8,261 nt of DNA from Treponema sp. (GTDB lineage Bacteria > Spirochaetota > Spirochaetia > Treponematales > Breznakiellaceae): assembly GCA_031277045.1 (NCBI GenBank), contig JAISLX010000041.1:1-8261 (forward strand). The letters are read 5' to 3'. Below, piece by piece: positions 1 through 6,341 of the stretch. Below the pieces are notes generated by a model, which did no database searches, was not told the origin of the DNA, and saw nothing but the letters and a program-made list of their open reading frames with translations. The translations under genes and the position numbers were made by a program. Each line of letters begins with the position of its first letter. The stretch's first letter is position 1.

Positions 1-226
1 CGGGCTTTCGATAAGCATGACCGAGGAGATGCACTGTTACGAAAATGCCCATGCCGAACGGTTGAACGGAATATTGAAACAGGAATATGGCCTGGGTTGT
101 TCATTTCGGAGTAAGAAGCGGGCGTTGGCGGCGGTTAGTGAGGCGGTGTTCCTGTACAACACCAGGCGGCCGCATCGGGCCCTTAACTATGAAACACCTG
201 AAAAAATGCACTGTAGGGTTGCATAA
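1..226 (+). CDS. IS3-family transposase OrfB, C-terminal fragment
   Basis: This is the last ~75 codons of a DDE integrase-type transposase; the frame is open to the left edge, so the gene begins outside the window. DDE transposases of this family cut and join DNA at the ends of their own insertion sequence. What is visible is the typical OrfB tail: a serine/methionine stretch, then YENAHAERLNGILKQEY, in which the Glu of 'AER' matches the third catalytic acid of the DDE triad (usual form D/ENAxAES..LK.E). It is followed by the conserved YNxxRPHxAL..xTPE motif, here YNTRRPHRALNYETPE. The stop is TAA at 224-226. The first two catalytic Asp residues would lie upstream, so it cannot be said whether the full copy is intact. 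The ATG at 17 is internal to the domain and is not the true start. Confidence 0.93.
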   Translation, partial: GLSISMTEEMHCYENAHAERLNGILKQEYGLGCSFRSKKRALAAVSEAVFLYNTRRPHRALNYETPEKMHCRVA

Positions 227-231
227 AAATC

Positions 232-256
232 TGTCAACCTATTTCAGGACTTGACA
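232..256 (+). repeat. Probable right terminal repeat of the IS3-family element
   Basis: Six bases after the transposase stop comes a 25-bp stretch that begins TGTCAA and ends TTGACA, an imperfect palindrome with 13 bases between the arms. IS3-family ends commonly start TG and end CA and lie just after orfB, so this is the likely right end of the element. The matching left end is outside the window, so the exact boundary and the target duplication cannot be confirmed. Confidence 0.55.
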
Positions 257-457
257 CCAGGTGCCAATTCAGGGGGAGTTTTGGGGCGCATCCGGCGCAC
301 GCGCCGGACCGGGCTTTGCGGGGCTCCGGCCCCGGCGCCAGCCCCTTCAGGTCTGGCGCCGGGTCTGGGCAGTCCCTCCGGGCCTGCCCACCCCTTCAAT
401 CCCTTGCGCGTTTCGGTATTGAAGGCCCTATTACCAAAAGGTCCCGCAGCATTTTCA
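257..457. other. GC-rich intergenic region with palindromes, no gene
   Basis: This 200-bp stretch between the IS end and the ABC ATPase gene has open frames on both strands only because it is GC-rich and has few stops; none has a family signature or a convincing start. It holds CCGGCGC-AC-GCGCCGG (292-307), an 11-bp perfect inverted repeat (331-341 and 353-363) and an 8-bp inverted repeat (393-400 and 418-425). No U-tract follows any of these on the minus strand, so a classical terminator for the ABC operon is not seen. Confidence 0.6.
331..363. repeat. REP-like GC palindrome (11-bp arms)
   Basis: The arms CCCGGCGCCAG (331-341) and CTGGCGCCGGG (353-363) are perfect inverted repeats around an 11-nt loop. 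The adjacent words TGCGGGGCTCCGG (317-329) and CCCTTCAGG..CTGGCGCC (343-360) recur elsewhere in the window, at 5877-5889 and 8228-8246 respectively. This looks like a member of a dispersed palindromic repeat family rather than a one-off terminator. Confidence 0.6.
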
Positions 458-1216
458 TTATATGCCCAATCCCAAAAGCCATGCCGTCAGCCGCTCCTCC
501 CGGGATTTCAGACTTTCGGCCCGCCCATCGTGTTTGCCCAGGTTTTGCTCCCCCGCGATTTTGCCGTCCACCATACAAAGCACGCGCCGTGTCCTGGCGG
601 CGATTTTGGTGTCGTGGGTCACCAGAAACATGGTCGTTCCGGCCGCGTTTATTTCGTCAAGTAAATTCATAATATCCGCTGCCGCGGACCGGTTCAAAGA
701 GCCGGTGGGCTCGTCGGCAAAAAGGATAACCGGATTGTTCATCAGCGCCCGGCAGATGCCCGCCCGCTGAAGCTGGCCGCCGGAGGCTTGGGTGATGTCG
801 TGGTCCCGCAAATCGTAGATACCGGTTTTTCGCAGCAACGATAGGGCCTTTTCTTTAATTTTACCGCGGCTGCCCCCCGCCAGATACGCGGCCAAAATAA
901 CATTGTCCAGCACCGACAGGTTTTGCAGCAGGTTAATCTGCTGAAAGATAAAACCCATTTTGCGCAGCCGCAGCCGGGCAAGGGCGTCTTCGGAAAGTTT
1001 CGTAATTTCCTCGCCGTCCAAAACCACGCTGCCTGAGCTGGGCCTGTCCATGCCGCTTATGGCGTAAAGCAAGGTGGATTTTCCGCTGCCGGAAGGTCCC
1101 ATCACCGATACAAACTCGCCTTCGGCTATTTGTAAATCAACATCTTTAAGAACCCGGTTTACATTCCCTTTTCCGATTACATAGTCTTTGCACAGTTTTT
1201 TCGTTTCCAATATCAC
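458..1216 (-). CDS. ABC transporter ATP-binding protein (MacB/LolD-type)
   Basis: This 252-aa cytoplasmic ATPase would power the FtsX-type permease encoded just upstream. All nucleotide-binding motifs are visible: Walker A GPSGSGKST (residues 40-48), Q-loop FQQ (91-93), signature ASGGQ (144-148), Walker B VILFADE (163-169), D-loop SLN and the switch His in LVTHD (His 201). The pattern FQQINLL plus DEPTGSLN is typical of the MacB/LolD/FtsE branch. The signature motif has Ala where Leu is usual. The start is GTG at 1216, supported by an AGGAG ribosome-binding site a few bases upstream and a normal N-terminus (MILETKKLCKDY). It lies 22 bp after the permease stop, so the two are almost certainly co-transcribed. 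The last ~25 residues are a charged tail beyond the core domain. The substrate cannot be told from sequence: peptide or antibiotic efflux, or lipoprotein handling, are the usual roles. Confidence 0.93.
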   Translation of the reverse strand: MILETKKLCKDYVIGKGNVNRVLKDVDLQIAEGEFVSVMGPSGSGKSTLLYAISGMDRPSSGSVVLDGEEITKLSEDALARLRLRKMGFIFQQINLLQNLSVLDNVILAAYLAGGSRGKIKEKALSLLRKTGIYDLRDHDITQASGGQLQRAGICRALMNNPVILFADEPTGSLNRSAAADIMNLLDEINAAGTTMFLVTHDTKIAARTRRVLCMVDGKIAGEQNLGKHDGRAESLKSREERLTAWLLGLGI

Positions 1217-1238
1217 AAGATTCTCCTTTAGAGGTTCT

Positions 1239-3575
1239 TCATTCCATGGATATCTTTGTTATATTTTGTGTTTTGATCGGCCTTGTTCCGGCAAGGGTCG
1301 TCAGGGTTACGGCAGCGGTGAGCGCAAGGGGGCAGCTTAGATAGGTGAGCGGCGGCGAAACAATAAATCGCAGCTTCGATACGCCTATGCCGGCCATAAA
1401 CAAGCCCGTCAGACTTTGTCCCAGGGTATTCGCCGCAAGCGTCCCGGCTGTTATGCCGATAAACAGCGCCGCCAGCATCCGTGCGGCATATTGGGTCCGA
1501 ATATTTCTGACGGTAAATCCTAAACTTTTCATAATCCTGATGTTTGCGGCATCCCTCGTGGTCATCATTTTTAGAAACATCGCGGCCATAAGAACGGCGA
1601 TGGACAGCGAAAGTATCAGTGTCAGGATGACAATCCGTTTTATCTGTTCGATGGCGGCGCCGAAGGTCTGGTGAATATATTCGGTCATGTGCGAGACCTT
1701 TACCCCATCAAACCGCGCGGCGTATTCCGCTGTTTTTCCGGCCATGTCCACTCCGGGCTTCAGGTCCGCGTTTATGGTATACCAGAGGGCGTTTTCCGGT
1801 TCGTAGGGCAGCAGCGCCTTGGCTGTTCTGCCGCCGTTGGTCACGTCCTGATAAATTCCGCAGACGGTCATATCCAGAGTTTCGCCGCCGCTTATCAGGG
1901 TCACCCGGTCGTTTACGCCTTTTTCAAGGCTCCGCGCGTTCAGCGATGACAGCGCAATCTCGCCGCCGCTCGCCGGAGCGCGCCCCTCGGCGTATTCCAG
2001 CGGGAACACCGCATAATCGCCGGTTTCCACATAAATGCCCCCGGTCGTGCCGTCCGCCAGGACCGCGGGATAACGGCAGGTTACAAAAGCGGCAAACCGT
2101 GCTATGTCCGCGTCGTTTTGCACATACCTCCACACCCGCTCAAAACGCGCTGAAACATCCGCCGATTGCCGCAGATCCAAACGGAGGTCGCAGGCCCCAA
2201 CGCCCATATAGGTGGAAAACGACGGAGAAGTAAAGGTGGTGAACAAATTTACCGGTACAATAATCAAAAACGAAGTGATGATGAAAATAAACACCAGGAT
2301 GAGGTAGGTCTTTGGGCGTCCGCGGAGGTCTTTCAGCCCAAGATGTATGTTGACGGGCAGACAGCTTTGGGACACCGGGAGCCTTTTCGCGCTGTTTCCC
2401 GCGCCGCCCATTTGTCCCGCACGCAGCGCTTCTACCGCCGAAATATGCCGCAGCTTACGGAAAACCAAAGAACAAAACAGCAGGGTTATAAAAAACAACA
2501 GTCCCGCCGCCAAAACCGGGAGCAGGCTTAAGGCGGCGCTCCTTTGCCGCGCGCCGGTGTATAACATGATGTTCGCGGTAAAAACAGTTGATACGGGAAA
2601 GGAAAAAACACAGCCGGGTATACAACCGGCCGCCGCCAGCGCGGTATACTTGGTCATGTATATTTTGCGAATATCCTTTTCCCCTATGCCTATGGCCTTC
2701 ATCACGCCGATTTCCCGGTAATCCTCCTCCAGCGCCCCGAGGATAGCGAAACGCAGACAAAGAAACGCGATTCCCACAAGAAGCAGGCTGACGAGAAATA
2801 CTATCACGGCGGTAATGCCGTCGGTGAGCGCGTTCATCAGCCGAAGCAGGTTGATGTCAATGGCCGGGCCGGTATCGGGCAGTCCGGCGTTTTGGTAGGC
2901 CGCGGTAAACTCAGGGAGTCTGCCGGTGTCGGTGAGCAGAAATTCTATGCTGTATTCCGTCTGCCCCGCAAAAGCGCGCAGCGCCGCCAAATCATCTTCG
3001 TCCACGACAAAACGTTTGGAACTGATAATGGCGGGGTTCATTTGGGGGTCCCGGACAAAATCCGTAATACGAAAGGAAAGCTCCTCCGCGCTGTTTTTTA
3101 TGGTGAGGGTGTCCCCGGTTTTAAGGCCCTGCCGTTCCAAATAATAAACCGGCACGGCGATTTCCCCCGGCGACACCGCCACCGGCTCATTATGGAGATC
3201 CAGCAGATAATCAAAACCCGCATTCTGGGTCACGAAATAATTCTCCATGACGCTGGCCGTGTCCGATTCGGAAGCGCCGTTCCAGTACAGGAGGGAACCG
3301 TCCGTCACCACCGCCGCGGAAATCAGCCAGTCCGACACCAGCGGATTCGTTTCGGCAAAGCGCCGAAGCTCGTCCTCATCAATGTCCCCTGTGTGCATTT
3401 GCAAAAAGTGAGGAGGCTTGCCCGCGGCGAACAGATCATCGATAGCGCTGAACAGTGTCCCGACAATATTCACCGCGCTTCCGGTCAACAGCGCCGCCAG
3501 CAGCATAAACGCAAACAGCGCGGCGGCGGTGACCCTGCCCCGGCGTAAGTCTTTTTTCAATATTTTCAGTCGCAT
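1239..3575 (-). CDS. FtsX-like ABC transporter permease, two-domain (8 TM)
   Basis: This membrane protein of ~778 aa is the permease partner of the downstream ATPase. Predicted membrane segments fall at about residues 16-40, 253-278, 309-338, 352-372, 423-447, 647-669, 698-720 and 745-764. That gives a duplicated 1+3 / 1+3 plan with two large outside domains (about 41-250 and 448-645). Each 3-TM block has the FtsX coupling-helix pattern: EIGVMKAIGIGEKDIRKIY near 288-306 and NIRIMKSLGFTVRNIRTQY near 678-696. Such MacB-type systems act by mechanotransmission rather than by moving substrate through a channel. I chose ATG 3575 because AAGGAA lies just upstream and the protein then begins MRLKILKKDLRRG, a typical short basic lead into TM1. 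An upstream ATG at 3611 overlaps the tetR stop (ATGA) and would add 12 residues; translational coupling there is possible. Substrate unknown. Confidence 0.9.
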   Translation of the reverse strand: MRLKILKKDLRRGRVTAAALFAFMLLAALLTGSAVNIVGTLFSAIDDLFAAGKPPHFLQMHTGDIDEDELRRFAETNPLVSDWLISAAVVTDGSLLYWNGASESDTASVMENYFVTQNAGFDYLLDLHNEPVAVSPGEIAVPVYYLERQGLKTGDTLTIKNSAEELSFRITDFVRDPQMNPAIISSKRFVVDEDDLAALRAFAGQTEYSIEFLLTDTGRLPEFTAAYQNAGLPDTGPAIDINLLRLMNALTDGITAVIVFLVSLLLVGIAFLCLRFAILGALEEDYREIGVMKAIGIGEKDIRKIYMTKYTALAAAGCIPGCVFSFPVSTVFTANIMLYTGARQRSAALSLLPVLAAGLLFFITLLFCSLVFRKLRHISAVEALRAGQMGGAGNSAKRLPVSQSCLPVNIHLGLKDLRGRPKTYLILVFIFIITSFLIIVPVNLFTTFTSPSFSTYMGVGACDLRLDLRQSADVSARFERVWRYVQNDADIARFAAFVTCRYPAVLADGTTGGIYVETGDYAVFPLEYAEGRAPASGGEIALSSLNARSLEKGVNDRVTLISGGETLDMTVCGIYQDVTNGGRTAKALLPYEPENALWYTINADLKPGVDMAGKTAEYAARFDGVKVSHMTEYIHQTFGAAIEQIKRIVILTLILSLSIAVLMAAMFLKMMTTRDAANIRIMKSLGFTVRNIRTQYAARMLAALFIGITAGTLAANTLGQSLTGLFMAGIGVSKLRFIVSPPLTYLSCPLALTAAVTLTTLAGTRPIKTQNITKISME

Positions 3576-3607
3576 ATAAGTTCCTTTGGGCTCTTTTATG
3601 GCAAGTA

Positions 3608-4257
3608 TCATTCAATCGTTTTTTCCCCGGCGGCAAAAAACGCGGCTTTTAGATGATCAAAACTTCCATGTTCAGCGCCCAAGAGCCGTTCACCGTTATG
3701 GATAAACGCTTCGACGCGGCGCAAAATATCGTCGTTGGTCCACGAAAAGATACCCCGGTCAAACAAAAACTGGCTGGCCGTAAGCAGAAGTTCTACCGTC
3801 TCCAGCGGACAGGGAGTGTCAAACACTCCTTCTGTTATGCCTTGTTTTACCACCTCAGCCAAAATGGGAGACAATGCCAGAATAGTTTTGGTTAAGCTTT
3901 TTTGACGAAACGCCGCGTTGCCCTCCTGATGGAGTTCCTTAATCATCGTCTGCCGCCGCGGGACCCCTTCCATGTTTCCTGATACAATGGCGGTGAATTT
4001 CTGCCGGGCATTTAAGCCTTCGTTCTTTATAAGAGCCCGCGCCGCTTCGACATAAACAGCAATGGTGCGGTCAATCACCGCGTTCATGACCTCCTCTTTT
4101 GACTGAAAATAATGATAAAAGGTCCCCTTCCCTATCTCTCCCCGCTCCAAAATGTCATTAACCGTGGTTTTTTCATATCCCTTCGTAACAAAAAACGTTT
4201 CGGCGGCACTCAGGATTTCGTTCCTCCGGACATCATGTTTTTTGCGATCCTTTTCAT
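3608..4257 (-). CDS. TetR-family repressor, start in a different frame (-1 frameshift or indel)
   Basis: The TetR-type DNA-binding fold is clear: residues RRNEILSAAETFFVTKGYEKTTVNDI, split here as RRNEILSAAETFF and VTKGYEKTTVNDI, followed by the helix-turn-helix GEIGKGTFYHYFQSKEEVM and a ~150-aa ligand-binding domain ending at TGA 3608-3610. This frame has no ATG or GTG: going upstream it meets TGA at 4259-4261, and the first usual start inside it is TTG 4150, which would remove half of the HTH. The natural start is ATG 4257, with GGGAG six bases upstream, but it reads MKRIAKNMMSGGTKS and stops at 4210. A shift of -1 at A-AAA-AAC (4243 to 4237) joins the frames exactly and gives MKRIAKN-HDVRRNEIL, 216 aa, a normal TetR length. 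It could be recoding, a real one-base deletion in a run of six A, or a sequencing error. As first gene of the operon it probably represses itself and the transporter. Confidence 0.82.
4237..4243 (-). other. Slippery heptamer A-AAA-AAC at the tetR frame junction
   Basis: Read from ATG 4257, codons five to seven are GCA AAA AAC, which fits X-XXY-YYZ in the correct phase for -1 tandem slippage. After slippage the next codon is CAT at 4237, the first codon of the TetR frame. No stable downstream stem-loop was recognised by eye. Transcriptional slippage on the six-A run would have the same result. Confidence 0.5.
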
Positions 4258-4287
4258 TTCATCTCCCGCTGTCTCGTACCGACCGCC

Positions 4288-4316
4288 AGTATAAAGCTAT
4301 CGCTGCCTTGCTTCAA
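4288..4316 (-). promoter_or_regulatory. Probable promoter of the tetR-permease-ATPase operon
   Basis: On the minus strand TTGAAG (4316-4311) and TATACT (4293-4288) are 17 bp apart and sit about 30 bp upstream of the tetR ATG. This matches a sigma-70 promoter. A better -35 match, TTGACA (4322-4317), abuts it but is 23 bp from this -10. The repressor probably binds near here, but no clear palindromic operator was identified. Confidence 0.55.
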
Positions 4317-4324
4317 TGTCAATA

Positions 4325-4342
4325 GGCTTTTGCGTAAAAGCC
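4325..4342. repeat. Perfect hairpin upstream of the tetR promoter
   Basis: GGCTTTT-GCGT-AAAAGCC is a 7-bp stem with a 4-nt loop, ending two bases upstream of the TTGACA at 4322-4317. It could be an operator, part of the outer end of the neighbouring IS110 remnant, or a terminator-like stem; it has no U-tract on either strand. The function is not known. Confidence 0.4.
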
Positions 4343-4397
4343 GTGTTGACGGAGGGGCTCAGGGAACGGCCCGGGGGCGTAGCGCTTATGATAAATG

Positions 4398-5467
4398 TCA
4401 AGCAGCTTTTCCCAAATATCTCCCGTCTTTTTCATGAAATTTGCGGAACTGCGTCATCTTTGTTTCATGGTTATGTGTATCCCTGTCATAATGGTATTCT
4501 CCCTTCTTGAGAATTTGATACATCTCCGCAAATACCCGCCGCCGTAATCCCGTCCTTACAAGACCTGCCTGCTTGTATTCCGACAACCGGTCATACCACC
4601 TCTTCGGTTTTAAACTGACGTTTAACACATGGTTCAACGATTGGGTTAACAGAGACGGAGAGAGCTTCCGGCCTTTCTTGTTCGTCCCGCTCAATAATGT
4701 CCACGATTATCGCTATGGCTATGAAGACGCTTACTCCCTTCATGCTGGTAAGGATGTCTATTTGTCCCATGTAGGGTTCAGCAGGGAGCAGCATTTGTGC
4801 TTTCAGCGCTTCCACATCCGCCTCATCCTGTTCAAGCCGGTCCATCAACTGGTTAATCTGGAACTTTAAGACCGGGTCCGATGAAATCTCCCGAATCCGC
4901 TTCCTGCTTTTCTGGTCAAATATCTCTTCCTGGGTAAAACCATACAGGCGTTCTTTTACTAGGGGCGGACTAAAAGTCCGATGAATCCAGTTCTTAAGCT
5001 GAGTGTTTTGCTTCTGGTACAGCCGACAGGTTGAGAAAAGTCCCCGAAGGTCCTGCGCTTCCTTGGGCGGGATGGTCACCGGCGACACCGGTTGTTCTCC
5101 GGCAAGCGTCTGCATCTTGATAATCCGGCACAGTTTGTCCGCGTCGATCTTGTCCGTGTTGCACCGGGCAAGGCGCGGTATTTATGCCGAAATCTGTTTC
5201 AACTCATAGGTGTTGGCTATGACGACCGCGGACTGAAAGTCCGTTTTCACCCGGTTTTTGAACAACCGGGCGAAGGAAAAAGTCGTGATGGCAGCCTCGA
5301 TGAGGACGTAGTGTCCTCTGTCAGCGTCTTGAAAAACCGGGCCAGCCCAAAGTCATTGAGCTCAAGGTTTCAATCCGTTTGTCTTTGGGACTGCCCACCG
5401 AAACATACTCGTTCCGGTAACAACAGGTAAACCGGTTGGTGTGCGGATCGATGCCGATAAAGTTCAT
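4398..5467 (-). pseudogene. Degraded IS110-family transposase
   Basis: The pieces line up as one IS110 (DEDD) transposase. The N-terminus MNFIGIDPHTNRF starts at ATG 5467 behind an AGGAGG ribosome-binding site and carries the first Asp. A shift near 5360 leads into ELNDFGLARFFKTLTED; another near 5310 gives YVLIEAAITTFSFARLF with the Glu. Another break with a TAA near 5180 precedes CNTDKIDADKLCRIIKMQT with the later Asp residues. The middle is open to about 4690 and ends ILTSMKGVSVFIAIAIIVDI, the start of the Transposase_20 domain. Reading then jumps to GTNKKGRKLSPSLLTQSLNH and continues to TGA 4398. Between these two parts intact relatives carry a block that includes the conserved serine motif, here apparently deleted, with a frame change. 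At least three frame breaks plus the deletion make it inactive. No terminal repeats are expected in this family, and element ends were not located. Confidence 0.85.
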
Positions 5468-5926
5468 GCTGAACCTCCTGAGAAAAAATTGATTGTTCGG
5501 TCGAACTCCGGTATGAGGAAAGCATCGGTATCGCCGCCTCGATACACACATAGGGTTCCCCGGCCCCAGGCCGTCCCGTCATATTGGAAAAAGGGGATTG
5601 AAATCATGCCCAATACGAAACTGGACAGTAGGCGAGGCCCCCACAACAAACTGGCCCGCCGGCCTGCCTGCGCCTCAACCCCGAAAAGGCTGTCGCCTTC
5701 CCGGGGCGCGGGGATCCGGTTCAAATCCAGCAAGTAATCGCGGTATGATGGTTTTGTGGACGATACTGGATTTGACTTCCAGGCGCTCACCTCCTGTTCG
5801 CGCCCTCCTGCCCGCCTCCGCCCCTTGCGGCGCATCCCTGCGCCTCAACCCCGGAACGGCTGGCGCCTTCCCGGGGTGCGGGGCTCCGGTTCAAATCCAG
5901 CCGGTAATCGCGGTATGATGGTTTTG
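5468..5926. other. Intergenic stretch with duplicated tRNA-proximal DNA, no convincing gene
   Basis: These ~460 bp separate the IS110 remnant from the tRNA gene. A 123-codon minus-strand frame (5464-5835) crosses most of it, but its first half is encoded by the GC-rich repeat and no family was recognised. The first ~130 bp (5468-5600) would be the 5' flank of the IS110 element. In IS110-group elements the 5' flank can encode the guide (bridge) RNA; no such structure could be established by eye here. The rest is taken up by the direct repeat described separately. Confidence 0.5.
5667..5775. repeat. Direct repeat copy A, carries tRNA-Val 3' end remnant
   Basis: This segment matches 5837-5945 at a constant offset of 170 bp with 7 mismatches over 109 positions counted by eye; the last 42 positions (5734-5775) are identical. 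Its right end, 5757-5775, is the final 19 nt of the tRNA gene (discriminator, acceptor arm and half of the T-arm). After 5775 the match to the tRNA stops, so this is a truncated tRNA end rather than a second gene. Confidence 0.85.
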
Positions 5927-5945
5927 TGGACGATACTGGATTTGA
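5837..5945. repeat. Direct repeat copy B, overlaps the tRNA-Val 3' end
   Basis: This is the partner of copy A. It extends from GC-rich palindromic sequence into the genuine tRNA gene, ending within the T-loop at 5945. A 59-61-bp spacer (5776-5836), also GC-rich, lies between the copies. It contains the word TGCGGGGCTCCGG (5877-5889) also present at 317-329, tying it to the dispersed repeat family. Confidence 0.85.
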
Positions 5946-5948
5946 ACC
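5888..5948. repeat. Inverted copy of the tRNA T-arm just downstream of the tRNA
   Basis: GGTTCAAATCCAG at 5888-5900 is the exact reverse complement of CTGGATTTGAACC at 5936-5948, which encodes the T-arm of the tRNA. The arms are 35 bp apart. In a transcript that runs past the tRNA end, the downstream copy could pair with the T-arm over 13 bp. Copy A has the same upstream arm (5718-5730), but its right arm has diverged at the end. Confidence 0.85.
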
Positions 5949-5998
5949 AGTGACTTCTACCGTGTGAAGGTAGCACTCTCCCGCTGAGTTAATCGTCC
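5927..5998 (-). tRNA. tRNA-Val (anticodon CAC)
   Basis: A complete 72-nt cloverleaf is visible on the minus strand. The acceptor GGACGAT pairs perfectly with ATCGTCC, with discriminator A at 5927. The D-arm is ACTC/GAGT with a 7-nt loop, and the anticodon stem CTACC/GGTAG closes the loop TTCACAC. The variable loop has 5 nt, and the T-arm is ACTGG-TTCAAAT-CCAGT. The anticodon CAC (5966-5964) reads GUG codons, so the tRNA carries valine. The 3' CCA is not encoded: after the discriminator the sequence is CAAAA, so it must be added by the nucleotidyltransferase. A promoter lies 20 bp upstream. The 3' end is duplicated in the neighbouring direct repeat. Confidence 0.95.
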
Positions 5999-6017
5999 AA
6001 AGGGCGTTTTACAGGAT

Positions 6018-6047
6018 ATGATAACAAGGCCGCCCGGGTCATGTCAA
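6018..6047 (-). promoter_or_regulatory. Promoter of tRNA-Val
   Basis: TTGACA (6047-6042), 18 bp spacer, TATCAT (6023-6018) on the minus strand is a near-consensus sigma-70 promoter. The start would be near 6011, leaving about a dozen bases of 5' leader for RNase P to remove. Confidence 0.75.
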
Positions 6048-6118
6048 GGGCTTTTTGGCGCATGGCTATCGCTGAGGGGCTTCAGAGGGGCGACCCGGCG
6101 TTTTAGTCCCGGTACGGA

Positions 6119-6319
6119 TTAGGCGACTTCGTAGCCCGCTTCTTCCACGGCGGCTTTCATGGCCGCCAGGGTAACGGCGTCTTCGTGGTCTACCACCGCG
6201 CTTTTTTCCTCAAGGCTCACCGCGGCGGATTTGACGCCGCTCAGTTCCTCAAGGGCTTTGGTAACGTGTTTTACACAATGATCACAGGACATTCCTTCAA
6301 TCTTTAATGTGGTTTTCAT
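6119..6319 (-). CDS. Heavy-metal-associated domain protein (CopZ-like)
   Basis: This 66-aa cytoplasmic protein consists of one HMA domain. It starts MKTTLKIEGMSCDHCVKHV, with the metal-binding GMxCxxC motif (Cys 12 and Cys 15), and ends EDAVTLAAMKAAVEEAGYEVA, the usual last helix and strand of the beta-alpha-beta-beta-alpha-beta fold. Members carry Cu(I), or sometimes Zn or Hg, to a P-type ATPase or repressor. ATG 6319 is chosen because GGAGG sits five bases upstream; an in-frame start at 6331 would overlap that site. No copper ATPase or metal regulator is in the window, so the partner must lie elsewhere. The gene is 22 bp after the hydrolase stop and may be read with it, or from its own extended -10 element. 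Confidence 0.92.
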   Translation of the reverse strand: MKTTLKIEGMSCDHCVKHVTKALEELSGVKSAAVSLEEKSAVVDHEDAVTLAAMKAAVEEAGYEVA

Positions 6320-6341
6320 TGCGGCCTCCAAAACAAATTCA

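Noticed and set aside
393..425. Inverted repeat as terminator of the ABC operon
   Set aside because: The 8-bp stem has a 17-nt loop and no U-tract, so it does not fit an intrinsic terminator.
251..672. Two overlapping plus-strand frames of over 110 codons
   Set aside because: They run from the GC-rich palindromes into the antisense of the ATPase gene; Pro/Ala-rich composition is a product of GC-rich DNA.
2892..3548. Long plus-strand open frame of 218 codons
   Set aside because: It is antisense to the permease gene, whose frame has clear membrane segments and FtsX motifs; its own translation has no family signature.
5520..5570. Peptide PYVCIEAAIPM resembling the IS110 YVLIEAAI motif upstream of the transposase start
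   Set aside because: Similarity covers about eight residues only and nothing else of the domain surrounds it; chance is likely.
5757..5775. A second tRNA gene
   Set aside because: Only the last 19 nt match; the rest of the cloverleaf is absent.
5464..5835. A 123-codon minus-strand open frame in the tRNA-IS110 gap
   Set aside because: Its first half is encoded by the duplicated GC-rich repeat, the end overlaps the IS110 start region, and no domain or ribosome-binding site was recognised.
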